Positions 14,580 to 24,200 of a DNA stretch of 64,000 nucleotides are shown here, piece by piece. The translations under genes and the position numbers were made by a program. Location: NCBI RefSeq assembly GCF_000023885.1, contig NC_013165.1:2108001-2172000 (forward strand), written 5' to 3'. Position 1 is the first letter of the stretch, and each line of letters starts with the position of its first letter. The notes beneath the pieces are model-generated. The model saw only the letters and a program-made list of their open reading frames with translations, was not told the origin of the DNA and ran no database searches. The DNA is from Slackia heliotrinireducens DSM 20476 (GTDB lineage Bacteria > Actinomycetota > Coriobacteriia > Coriobacteriales > Eggerthellaceae).

Positions 14580-17271
14580 GGTCGACAACGCTGAGGCGCC
14601 CGCGAGGCGCAGGCCGCGGTCGGTGGAGAGGCGCATCCGCGAGCAGGAGAAGCAGCTCACGGACCAGACGGCCGCGCAGAGGCGCAAGAGGCGCGCCGCG
14701 CGCGACGTCTACTCGGCCGTCGGGTTCGACCTCATGTACAAGGACGGCATCTGCCAGGTCGAGGAGGGCCTCTTCTCCCAGACCATCGCCTTCGACGACA
14801 TCAGCTACCAGTCCGCGCGCGAGGAGAGCCAGCAGGCCATCTTCAGCGGGTGGTGCCAGCTGTTCGACTACTTCGGCGCGGAGACCTGCGTGCAGCTCAC
14901 CGTGACCAACACCCCCATACCGGCGTCCGAGATCGGGCGCATGAGGTTCTTCGAGGAGGGCGCCCCGGAGACGGCGGAGTACGCCCGCGAGTACAACCGG
15001 ATCCTCAACGACAAAATGCGCGAGGGCGTCTCCAACCTCGTGCGCGAGCGCTACCTGACCTTCAGCACGCTCGCGCCCGATGTCGACGCCGCGGTGCCCA
15101 AGCTCGCCCGCATGCGCTCCGACGCCATGCAGACGCTGAACAAGATCCGCAGCTCCGCGAGGCCGCTTAGCGGCGAGGAGAGGCTGCGCGCCATCCACAG
15201 CCAGCTCAGGCCCGGCAAGCCCTTCAGCTTCTCCTGGGACGCCGTGGGCGCGACGCGCGGCCTGACCGCGAAGGACCTCGTGTGCCCGATGTCGCTCGAC
15301 TTCAAGCCGGAGGGCTCCGGCACCTGCTACAGGAGCGAGGGCGTCTGGTGCCAGGTGCTCTCCCTGCACCGGTTCGGGAGCGAGCTTTCCGACCGCTGCC
15401 TCGCCGAGATCATCGACCTGCCCATACCGCTCAACGTGACGCTGCACGTGCAGGCCATGGACAAGGCCAAGGCCGTCGCCTACGTGAAGAAGCGCCTGGC
15501 GTGGATGGACAAGGAGATCATCGACGAGCAGATGGGCGCCGTGAAGAAGGGCTACGACTTCCAGATCCTGCCCAGCGAGCTCAAGTACTCCAAGGAGGAG
15601 GCCGAGGACCTGCTCGACCACCTGCAGAACAAGAACCAGCGCCTGTTCGTCTACACGGGGCTCGTGTTCACCTACGCCCCGACGCGCGAGGAGCTCGACG
15701 ACCAGGTAATGCAGATCGTCGCCACCGCCAGGCGCAACTCCATCGAGTGCGACACGCTCGACTACCGCCAGCGCGAGGGCATGAACTCGATCCTACCGCT
15801 CGGCCACAACCACGTGCAGGTGTGCCGCATGATGACGACCGCGCAGGTCGCCATCCAGATGCCCTTCGCGACCCAGGAGCTCGCCCAGGAGGGCGGCGGC
15901 TACTACGGCCAGAACAAGCAGAGCTCCAACCTGGTGCTGTGCAACCGCAAGCGCCTCGCGAGCCCCATGGGCTTCGTCGCGGGCAAGCCGGGGTCGGGCA
16001 AGTCCTTCTCCGTGAAGCGCGAGATCGAGAACACGATCCTTGCGTACCCCGACGACGAGGTCATCATCCTCGACCCCGCCGGCGAGTACGCGCCAGTGGT
16101 GGAGGGCAACGGCGGCGAGTGCATCCGCTTCGCCCCCGACTCCGGCACGCACCTGAACCCCTTCGACCTCTCCGACGTGGCGCACCAGTCGACGGCGGCG
16201 CAGATGGCGTTCAAGATCGACGCGTTCCTGGCGCTCTCGTCGGCCACCATGGCGGAGGGAAGCCAGGGGCTTCCCGAGGCGGACAAGTCCATCATCAGCA
16301 GGTGCGTGGAGCTCGCGTACTCCGAGTGCGCCGACGAGGGGCGCCTGCCGCTTCTGGGCGACTTCCACCGCATCCTCTCGGAACAGCCCGAGCGCGAGGC
16401 CCGCGACATCGCGCTGCGCTACGAGCGCTACGTGAAGGGGGCGCTCTCGTTCTTCAACCACGAGTCCAACGTCACCTTCGAGAAGCGCATCACAAACATC
16501 GACTTCAAGGACCTCTCGGAGAACATGCGGGCCTTCGGCATCGTCGCCGTCCTGGAGACGGTGCGCAACCGCATGTACTACAACTTCGAGCGCGGCGTGA
16601 CCACCTGGCTCTACATCGACGAGGTGCAGAGCCTGTTCGGGCACCCGGCGGTGATCACGTACTTCTCGAAGTTCTGGGCCGAGGGCCGCAAGTTCAACCT
16701 CGTCTGCACCGGCATCACGCAGAACAGCGTCTACATGCTGGAGCACGAGGAGGCCCGCAACATGGTGCTCAACTCCGACTTCATCCTGCTGCACAAGCAG
16801 TCCCCGCTCGACCGCAAGGCATGGGTCGACCTGCTGGACCTCTCCGCACAGGAGGCCGGGTACATCGACGAGTCGATACGCGCCGGCGAGGGCCTGCTCG
16901 TCGCCGGCGGCGCGCGCATCCCCATAAAAGACGACTTCCCCAAGGGCGCGCTCTACGACCTCTTCAACACCAAGCCTGAGGAGATCGCCGCAATGAAGAA
17001 GGCCTCCGAGTTCGCCGCGAGGGCGCGCGAGCGCAAGGGGTCGGCGGCCCACGCAACGCTCGCGGAGCGCTGCGCGCGGCTCGCGAGGGAGTCCGGAGGC
17101 GCCTGGCGGGGCACGGCGACCGAGCTCGCCGACGCCCTCGGCATGGCGGGCGCCAACCCCTCGAAGCTCTCCAAGGACGTCGCTGCATGCGGCCTGGAGT
17201 CCGCGGGTGCGTCCATGAGGCGCGAGGCGCGCGGAAAGCGCACGACGATCGTCATCTCCGCGACGGCGTGA
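14545..17271 (+). CDS. VirB4-type conjugation ATPase with C-terminal winged-helix extension
   Basis: 908 residues from TTG 14545 (MLNPLGKKAKNK), with AGGAGG upstream. VirB4 N-terminal region to about 430; Walker A AGKPGSGKSFSVKREIE (about residue 479); Walker B TTWLYIDEVQSLFGHP (about 685); then TGITQNSVYML and DFILLHKQSP. It energises assembly and transport of the mating channel. The last 75 residues (GGAWRGTATELADALGMAG, then NPSKLSKDVAACGLE and KRTTIVI) do not belong to VirB4; they look like the winged helix found at the ends of mobile-element primases. The core is intact and clearly functional in type. Confidence 0.93.
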   Translation: MLNPLGKKAKNKVDNAEAPARRRPRSVERRIREQEKQLTDQTAAQRRKRRAARDVYSAVGFDLMYKDGICQVEEGLFSQTIAFDDISYQSAREESQQAIFSGWCQLFDYFGAETCVQLTVTNTPIPASEIGRMRFFEEGAPETAEYAREYNRILNDKMREGVSNLVRERYLTFSTLAPDVDAAVPKLARMRSDAMQTLNKIRSSARPLSGEERLRAIHSQLRPGKPFSFSWDAVGATRGLTAKDLVCPMSLDFKPEGSGTCYRSEGVWCQVLSLHRFGSELSDRCLAEIIDLPIPLNVTLHVQAMDKAKAVAYVKKRLAWMDKEIIDEQMGAVKKGYDFQILPSELKYSKEEAEDLLDHLQNKNQRLFVYTGLVFTYAPTREELDDQVMQIVATARRNSIECDTLDYRQREGMNSILPLGHNHVQVCRMMTTAQVAIQMPFATQELAQEGGGYYGQNKQSSNLVLCNRKRLASPMGFVAGKPGSGKSFSVKREIENTILAYPDDEVIILDPAGEYAPVVEGNGGECIRFAPDSGTHLNPFDLSDVAHQSTAAQMAFKIDAFLALSSATMAEGSQGLPEADKSIISRCVELAYSECADEGRLPLLGDFHRILSEQPEREARDIALRYERYVKGALSFFNHESNVTFEKRITNIDFKDLSENMRAFGIVAVLETVRNRMYYNFERGVTTWLYIDEVQSLFGHPAVITYFSKFWAEGRKFNLVCTGITQNSVYMLEHEEARNMVLNSDFILLHKQSPLDRKAWVDLLDLSAQEAGYIDESIRAGEGLLVAGGARIPIKDDFPKGALYDLFNTKPEEIAAMKKASEFAARARERKGSAAHATLAERCARLARESGGAWRGTATELADALGMAGANPSKLSKDVAACGLESAGASMRREARGKRTTIVISATA

Positions 17272-17278
17272 TCCGACC

Positions 17279-18949
17279 ATGCCCGCGAAGGACGTCGCAT
17301 ACGAGACCCACGCGCCGACGCTCGCGTCCGACGCCGCATCGGCGGCAAGGGACGCGGGAGAGGCAGCGCGCACGGGCAGGACAGACGCCGTATCCGCGGG
17401 CATCGTCCGCGCGTCCGAAAGGCGCGAGTTCGGGGCGAAAACGGCCGGCAGACCGCCCGCAACTCCATCGAAACAGCAGGTCGGCGCTGCAAAGGCGTCG
17501 AAGTCAAAGCTGGATTTGACCTCAGAGGAGCAATCCAGGACGGCATTGCACAGGGCGACCGGAGCGGCATACGCGGGCGCCGCATCGGTCGCGAGGGCGG
17601 CCGACGGGACAGACGACGGCGACGAGGACGAGAGCGTCGCCTACCCGCCGTCGAGGAGGCCGGCATCGGCCAGGGCGGCGGAGCACGCGGCAGACGCCAA
17701 GGAAGCGGCAGTGGCTGATCAGCAACAAGCCGCCCGGGCCTCCGCCGCGAAGCACGCCGACAAGGCGCGGTCCGCGGGCAAGGCGGGAAAGGCCGCCAAG
17801 GCCGACCGCGAGCGAAGGAGGGCATCGGCCGCGAAGGCGCGCATGCAGTCGAGGCGGACGTGGCTCAAGGCGCGCGCGTCCCAGGAGGCGCAGGCGAAGG
17901 CAGCGGGCACCGTCGCGAAGAAGGGGGTGCGGGCCAGGCTAGCCGTCGCGGCGTCGTCGATGGCGGCGCCGGCTGCGGGCGCGCTCGCGGGGATCCTGTT
18001 CTTCGTGCTCGCCGCAATCCTCGTCTCGCAGCTCGTGAGCGCGCTGTTCGGCTTCTGGGACAACGAGGCCAGGGCCCAGGCGGTCGAGGGCCTTCCGCCC
18101 TACATAACCGCCGACATGGTCGAGGCGGCGCTCGAGTGCCAGGAGCAGTACGGCCACCCGGCCGGATGCACGCTCGCGCAGATCATCTGCGAGTCGGGCC
18201 AGGGAGACCACCTGTCGGGGCTCGCCACCCAGGACAACAACCTCTTCGGCATCAAGTGGGCGGCTAGCTTCGCCTCGTGCCCCGAGGTGTCGGGCAAGTC
18301 GTCATGGTCGACCGGCGAGGAGTACGGCGGCGAGTACGTGACCATCATGGCCGACTTCACGAGCTTCAGGTCCCACAGGGACTGCATCGTCTTCCGCTCC
18401 CGCGTGCTGCTGCAGAGCGACCGCTACGCCGGGAACGAGCTCATACAGCGAGCTATCGCCGAGCACGACTCGGACCTCATGGCCGAGGGCCTCAAGGACG
18501 CCGGCTACGCGACGAGCTCCGTCTACGTCGAGTCGCTGAAATCCGTGATGGACACGTACGGCCTGAGGCGCTTCGACGGCATGAGCGTGGAGGACTGGAA
18601 GAGCGGCACAGCCTCCGGCAACGCCGTCGTCGCCGCCGCGACGAGCCAGCTCGGCGTTCCCTACGTCTGGGGCGGCTCCACGCCGGGCGTGGGCCTGGAC
18701 TGCTCGGGACTAACCCAGTGGTGCTACGCGCAGGCCGGCATCGCGATCCCGCGCACGGCCGACGCCCAGGCTGCGGCGGGCACGCACGTGCCGCTGTCCG
18801 AGGCGAGGCCCGGCGACATCCTCTGGCGCCCGGGCCACGTCGCCATCTACGCCGGAGGAGACGAGTACATACACGAGCCCCACTCGGGGGCCGTCTGCGA
18901 GAGGTCGAGCGGCATCGCGTACTTCACCTGCGCGGTCCGGTTCCGATGA
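17279..18949 (+). CDS. Bifunctional cell-wall hydrolase (glucosaminidase-like + NlpC/P60)
   Basis: 556 residues. A long Ala/Lys/Arg-rich cytoplasmic N-terminus (about 1-225) precedes one membrane segment (ALAGILFFVLAAILVSQLV, about 234-254). Then a FlgJ/glucosaminidase-like domain with AQIICESGQGDHLSG and NNLFGIKW (about 295-330). The C-terminal NlpC/P60 peptidase has VPYVWGGSTPGVGLDCSGLT (catalytic Cys near 478) and GHVAIYAGGDEYIHEP (His near 521). This is the VirB1/CwlT role: local cutting of peptidoglycan for the transfer channel. The basic N-terminal tail could contact cytoplasmic DNA or channel parts. Confidence 0.9.
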   Translation: MPAKDVAYETHAPTLASDAASAARDAGEAARTGRTDAVSAGIVRASERREFGAKTAGRPPATPSKQQVGAAKASKSKLDLTSEEQSRTALHRATGAAYAGAASVARAADGTDDGDEDESVAYPPSRRPASARAAEHAADAKEAAVADQQQAARASAAKHADKARSAGKAGKAAKADRERRRASAAKARMQSRRTWLKARASQEAQAKAAGTVAKKGVRARLAVAASSMAAPAAGALAGILFFVLAAILVSQLVSALFGFWDNEARAQAVEGLPPYITADMVEAALECQEQYGHPAGCTLAQIICESGQGDHLSGLATQDNNLFGIKWAASFASCPEVSGKSSWSTGEEYGGEYVTIMADFTSFRSHRDCIVFRSRVLLQSDRYAGNELIQRAIAEHDSDLMAEGLKDAGYATSSVYVESLKSVMDTYGLRRFDGMSVEDWKSGTASGNAVVAAATSQLGVPYVWGGSTPGVGLDCSGLTQWCYAQAGIAIPRTADAQAAAGTHVPLSEARPGDILWRPGHVAIYAGGDEYIHEPHSGAVCERSSGIAYFTCAVRFR

Positions 18950-18962
18950 GAAGGGAGAAGAG

Positions 18963-19673
18963 ATGGACAGGAAGAACAAGGTGATGCTCGCCGCCGCGAT
19001 CGGCGCCATAGTCGTCCTCGTCGCGAGCAGCGCGGTGAGATGCGCGGTGTCGAGGACGGCGGACACGGCCCCAGAGCAGCCCGCAGCCGAGCAGTCCCAG
19101 GAGGGCGACATGAGCGCCCGGGACAAGGCCATGGAGGCGCTGCGCGGCCACGCATGGCGCTCGGAGGCCGACGCGTCCGCGTCCGTCGAGTTCCGCGAGG
19201 GCAGCTTCGTCGAGACCAGGGGCGGGCAGGCAACCGTGACCGCATTCGAGGTGACGGGCTCCTCGGAGGGAGACGACTGGGCGAGCCTGGACGTCTCCTT
19301 CGTGCGCGACGGCGCCTCCGGCGACGCCGTCGTCATGCTCGAGGGGCGCGAGGGGTCGCTGCGCGTCGCGAGCGACGCCTTCGCCAACGCCGACGCCTAC
19401 GTCGAGGGCAAGGCCTCGGCGGGCCCCGTGGCGGTCTCCGGCGTCACCGAGCCCTACACGTCCCTCATCGACGGCAGGACCGACGAGCTCGCGGGCGCCG
19501 TCGCCGACCACTGCCGCAAAAAGGTGCCCGCCGCGACGCGGGCGGACTTCGACGGCGAGGTCTTCGTCGACGTCAAGGGAGGACGCGTGAGCGCGACATT
19601 CACCTGCGACGACCCGGCCCGCACGATCCTCAACGTCACCTACGACGGCGCGACCTTCAAGGTGGAGGGCTAG
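18963..19673 (+). CDS. Membrane-anchored extracytoplasmic transfer protein, unknown
   Basis: 236 residues. One N-terminal membrane anchor or uncleaved signal (VMLAAAIGAIVVLVASSAV, about 7-25) is followed by a secreted acidic domain rich in beta-strand (SVEFREGSFVETRGGQATVT). It sits between the hydrolase and the VirB6-like gene with 13-bp and 2-bp gaps, so it is part of the transfer operon and probably a structural component outside the membrane, analogous to VirB8/TcpC or a lipoprotein. No family motif recognised. GGGAGAAG precedes the ATG. Confidence 0.65.
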   Translation: MDRKNKVMLAAAIGAIVVLVASSAVRCAVSRTADTAPEQPAAEQSQEGDMSARDKAMEALRGHAWRSEADASASVEFREGSFVETRGGQATVTAFEVTGSSEGDDWASLDVSFVRDGASGDAVVMLEGREGSLRVASDAFANADAYVEGKASAGPVAVSGVTEPYTSLIDGRTDELAGAVADHCRKKVPAATRADFDGEVFVDVKGGRVSATFTCDDPARTILNVTYDGATFKVEG

Positions 19674-19675
19674 CC

Positions 19676-20674
19676 GTGGGCGCGATAAGACAGGCCCTCT
19701 CCGACAGGCGCTTCGCGTACGGCTTCGCCGCGGCCGTCGTGCTCCTGACGGCCGCGCTGGCGCTGCCGGAGCCCGCGTTCGCGGGCATAGCCGAGGACAT
19801 CAACGCGTGGATCTGCGGCGTGCTGCGGGACACCTGCAACTGGATCTTCAACAGCCAGGTGGACATGCTGCGCGGCATCGGCGTTGACGGCGTCCTGTCG
19901 GCCGACTTCACACAGATGCTCGGGTCCGCAGGCTCCATAACGATGTACGACGTCGTCCGCGCGGTGTGGCAGAACGCGATCCTGCCCATCGGATGCGGCG
20001 TGCTGTCGTTCGTGTTCACCGTGCAGCTCATCAAGGTGAGCCAGCGCATGGACGGAAACGCCAGCATGCCCGGCGTCAAGGAGGTCGTGTTCCTGCTGGT
20101 TTTCTTCGCGGTGTTCCTGTTCCTCGTGCAGAACAGCTTCGAGATCATGCAGGGCATCTACGGCATCGCCAAGATCGCCATCTCGCGCACGGCGGGGCTG
20201 TTCGGCACGGGAGGCGAGCTCGACCTCTCCACGGTCTCGATCGCCACCACCGACGACGACGTGGCGGCGCTGCTCGCGATGCTCGTCATCGCGCTCATCA
20301 GCTGGGTCGTCGTCATCGTCGCCTACGTGGTGGCGCTCGTCGTGAGCTGGGCGCGGGCCCTGCAGATCTACATCATGGCGGCCTTCGCGCCGATCCCGAT
20401 ATCGCTCCTGGCGCTCGACGAGACGCGGCAGATGGGCGTGGGCTACCTCAAGAACTTCGCGGCGGTGTGCCTGGCGGGCGTGATCATCCTCGTGCTCCTC
20501 GTGAGCTTCCCGATCGTGCTCGGGGGCCTGAACGCCGCCACCGTGGGCGTGCCCGTCGTCGACTCGGTCGTAGGGGGCCTCAGCTACGCCCTGCAGTACC
20601 TGGCCATGTGCATCCTGCTCATCATCTCGCTCGTCAAGAGCGGATCGTGGGCGCGCGACGTCATGGGCGGCTAG
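19676..20674 (+). CDS. VirB6/TrbL-like polytopic conjugation membrane protein
   Basis: 332 residues from GTG 19676, two bases after the preceding stop, with GGAGGG in front; longer frames to 19040 lie inside the previous gene. A signal-like N-terminus (FAAAVVLLTAALALPEPAFA) is followed by a soluble stretch and then about six membrane segments (about 100-120, 135-155, 205-235, 240-260, 270-295, 305-325), with an APIPISLLALDETR motif in a central loop. This matches VirB6/TrbL channel proteins. A hairpin lies 40 bp downstream. Confidence 0.8.
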   Translation: MGAIRQALSDRRFAYGFAAAVVLLTAALALPEPAFAGIAEDINAWICGVLRDTCNWIFNSQVDMLRGIGVDGVLSADFTQMLGSAGSITMYDVVRAVWQNAILPIGCGVLSFVFTVQLIKVSQRMDGNASMPGVKEVVFLLVFFAVFLFLVQNSFEIMQGIYGIAKIAISRTAGLFGTGGELDLSTVSIATTDDDVAALLAMLVIALISWVVVIVAYVVALVVSWARALQIYIMAAFAPIPISLLALDETRQMGVGYLKNFAAVCLAGVIILVLLVSFPIVLGGLNAATVGVPVVDSVVGGLSYALQYLAMCILLIISLVKSGSWARDVMGG

Positions 20675-20713
20675 GGAGAGGAGGCCTGCGATGGCGAGGG
20701 GCCCATAGGGGTC

Positions 20714-20734
20714 CCGGCCGCCGACGGCGGCCGG
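20714..20734 (+). terminator. GC-rich hairpin after the VirB6-like gene
   Basis: CCGGCCGCC and GGCGGCCGG with a 3-nt loop. No T tract follows, so it may attenuate rather than end transcription before the 20772 and adhesin genes. Confidence 0.45.
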
Positions 20735-20771
20735 CCCCATCCGTAACAAGCCAAACCGAAAGGAGGAGGAA

Positions 20772-21278
20772 ATGGCCGACAAGGCTGAGAAGAGGAACGT
20801 CTACATCTCGCTGCACAAGCTCTACGTGCGCGAGGGCATCGAGTACGCGGACCCCGCGACCGGCGAGGCAAAGTCGTTCAACATGGCGACGCTGCCCAGG
20901 GGCACCGTCATCGACGGCAAGGACGTGAGCGGCTACCAGTTCAGCCCGCTGTACGTGAACCCGTCGAGGTTCAAGGGAGAGGACTGGCGCGACATACCGC
21001 TCCTGGCGGACCGGGAGGTGTGGCTCCAGAAATCGGTCCTCGACCCCGAGGGCAACCCCGTCATCGGCGAGGACGGGCGCCGCCAGCGCGACACCATCGT
21101 GGTGACGCCCCAGCAGATCAAGGACGCGATAGCGGAGTCGAGGCGCGCATGGCTCGCCGAGCACTCGCGCGACGACCGGGGGCTCGCCGACAGGGCGCAG
21201 CAGGCGCGGCACGCGTCCGAGGCGGCCTCGAAGGAGGCCCCCGAGCGCCCTTTGTCCCGCGACGCGGCGAGGGGGTGA
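20772..21278 (+). CDS. Hypothetical conjugative-element protein
   Basis: 168 residues with a strong AAAGGAGGAGG ribosome site. The N-terminal 110 residues are beta-rich (VYISLHKLYVREGIEY, then GYQFSPLYVNPSRF and QRDTIVVTPQQIKDAI), with an acidic, coiled C-terminal tail. It has no signal peptide or membrane segment, so it is cytoplasmic. It lies 6 bp before the adhesin and could be co-translated with it. No function can be assigned. Confidence 0.6.
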   Translation: MADKAEKRNVYISLHKLYVREGIEYADPATGEAKSFNMATLPRGTVIDGKDVSGYQFSPLYVNPSRFKGEDWRDIPLLADREVWLQKSVLDPEGNPVIGEDGRRQRDTIVVTPQQIKDAIAESRRAWLAEHSRDDRGLADRAQQARHASEAASKEAPERPLSRDAARG

Positions 21279-21284
21279 GCGGCC

Positions 21285-24200
21285 ATGAGGACAGCGGCTC
21301 GTGAGGCCTCCACCTCCAAGCTCTTCAGGGTCGTCATGGCGGCCGTGCTCGCGGTATCCATGTGCATCCCCGCAACCGCGCTGCAGGCGCAGCGCGCATT
21401 CGCGGCCTCGGACTCGCTCTCCCAGGTCACCTGGGAGGAGGCCAAGCCGCAGATCGAGCAGTACATGGGCGTGCCCTACGTGTGGGGCGGCCGCTCGACC
21501 GACGGCTGGGACTGCTCGGGCTTCGTGTCGTTCGTGATGCACGACATCTACGGCACCGACTGGCCGGGCGGCACCTGGGGCGACTCGGGCACGGGCTCGA
21601 TCTACAACTACTGCGCCGACTACCAGGTGTTCTCGGGCGACTCGGCGGAGGACTACAACTCGGCGTTCGACAACGGCACCGTGAAGCCCGGCGACATCAT
21701 CATCTTCCTGAACTCGCAGGTCGTGACGGTCCACGCCGCAATCGCAGGCGAGGACGCCACGGTCTACCACGCCTGGCACGAGGGCTTCGGAACCGGCAAC
21801 TGCCGCTTCGACTACATGTGGGGCATCAACGGCGGGCACGGCAAGGTCTACAGCTCCTTCGTCGTCTACCGCGGCCTCACCGAGGGCGGCTACGTGACCA
21901 TGGACAAGTCGTCCGCAGACGTGAAGGTCACGGGTGGCAACGCGCAGTACTCGCTCGCGGGGGCCGTCTTCGGCGTGTACCGCGACGGCGCGCAGGTGGC
22001 CACCATCACCACCGACGGGGACGGCCACGGCTCCACATCCGACAAGCTCCCGAACGGCTCCTACACCGTGAGGGAGATCGAGGCGCCGGCAGGCTACGCG
22101 CTCGACGGCCGCACGTTCCCCGTCACCGTCTCCGGCTCCGACGCCGGGGCGGAGATGGCCGAGCGGCCCGTCACCGTCACCCTCACCGTCGCGAAGTTCG
22201 ACGACGGCACCGGGCGGCGTGAGGCGCAGGGCGACGCCACGCTCGACGGGGCGGTCTACGAGGCAAGCTACGCCTACGACGGTGGCACGAAGACCGTCAC
22301 GGGCACGACGAGCAACGGCACCGTGACCTTCGAAGGCATCCCGCTCGGCGACGTCACCGTGCGCGAGCTTGAGGCTCCCGAGGGCTACCTTCCCGACGCC
22401 GAGAAGCACACCCTGACCGTGAGCGCCGGCATGGCCGGCCACGACCCCGTCTTCTACTACGAGCCGGCCGACGAGTTTGCGGAGACCGTCTTTCGCGGCG
22501 GCATCACCGTCGGCAAGGCCGACTCCGAGGAGTACGACCACAGGGACGGCGACTACGCCAACTACGCCCAGGGCGACGCGACCTTCGCGGGCGCCGAGTT
22601 CGCGGTCGTGAACCGCTCCGAGGGATCGATCTGGTACGACGCGAACAAGGACGGGAAGCACCAGGATTCCGAGGACTTCGCCCCCGGCGCCGAGGTGCTT
22701 CGCATGACCACCTCCTACGACGCGGCCCTCGACGCCTACGTCGCAAAGACCGGCGAGAGGGCGCTGCCGTACGGCACCTACGGGGTCGTCGAGACCAAGT
22801 CGCCCGAGGGCTACACCGAGCGCGGCAAGGTCGACGTCACCTGCGAGATCCGCGAGGACGGCCAGGTGGTGGAACTCACCCGAGACTCCGGCATCGAGAA
22901 CGAGGTGATCCGCGGCGGCGTGCAAGTGGAGAAGGACGACTGGGAGCTCGGCAAGTCCGAGGCCATCGGCGGCGCGGGCCACTCCGCGCTCGACGCGCAG
23001 GGCCACCTCGGGACGTCGCTCGAGGGCATCGAGTTCACGGTCACGAACGCCTCCAGGCACGGCGTGATGCTCGACGGCGAGTACGTTGGCAAGGGCGAGG
23101 TCGCGGCGACCATCTACACGTCCTGGAACGAGGAGCTCGGCGCCTACACGGCCCAGACCGGGCCCGACGCGCTCCCGTACGGCACCTACACCATCATGGA
23201 GACGGCCACGAACGACTCATACATGCTCACCGACGGGAAGGCCCGCACCTTCGAGGTCCGCACCGACGGCGAGACCGTGACCTTCGACAAATCCGGCGCG
23301 GACCTCACGTGGCGCGACCGCGTCGTGCGCAACGACGTCCACCTGCAGAAGAAGGGCGCCGACGACTCGCACAAGTTCGCCTACGTGCCGTTCCTCATCA
23401 CCAACGTCACCACGGGCGAGGCGCACGTGGCAGTGACCGACCGCAACGGGGCGCTGAACACCTCCGCCGGCTGGAACAGCCACATCCGCGACGCTAACGC
23501 CAACGACTCGCTCATCGGCAAGGAAACCATCACGGCCTCCGACGTCGACGAGTCCTGCGGCGTGTGGTTCGGCCTTGCCGAGGACGGCTCGGTCTCCGAG
23601 CCCGACGACCGGTTCGGCGCGCTGCCGTACGGCGAGTACACCATCGAGGAGCTGCGCTGCGAGTCCAACGAGGGCTACGGCCTTTGGAGCGACAGCTTCA
23701 ACGTATCGCGCGACTCCACGACGACCAAGTTCGACGTCGACCTCGGCACGGTCGACGACCAGCCCGGCCCGCGCATCGGCACGACTGCGACCGACGCCGC
23801 AGACGGCGACCACGAGGCCTACGCCGGCAAGGTCGAGATCGTCGACACCGTCGCGTACCGCAACCTCGAGCCCGGACGTGAGTACACCGTCACGGGCACG
23901 CTCATGGACAAGGCCACGGGCGAGTCCGTCAAGGACGGCGGCAAAGAGGTGACCGCCAACGCGACCTTCACCGCCAAGGACGCCAACGGCACAGTAGACG
24001 TCACCTTCTCGTTCGACGCGTCCGCGCTCGCCGGCCACGACGTCGTAGCCTTCGAGACGCTCACGCATGAGGGCCGCGAGGTCGCCGTGCACGCGGAGAT
24101 CGAGGACGAGGGCCAGACCGTGAGCATCGTCCCCAAGCCCGAAATCGGCACCACGGCGGTCGACGCCGACGACCTTGACCACGAGGCGGGGGCCGACTCC

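Noticed and set aside
15793-17403. 536-codon minus-strand frame opposite virB4
   Set aside because: Composition-driven shadow; VirB4 motifs are complete on the other strand.
20661-23060. 799-codon open frame on the minus strand opposite the adhesin and its upstream genes
   Set aside because: It is an antisense shadow of GC-rich coding sequence. It lacks a ribosome site and any domain, and the plus-strand genes are clearly real.
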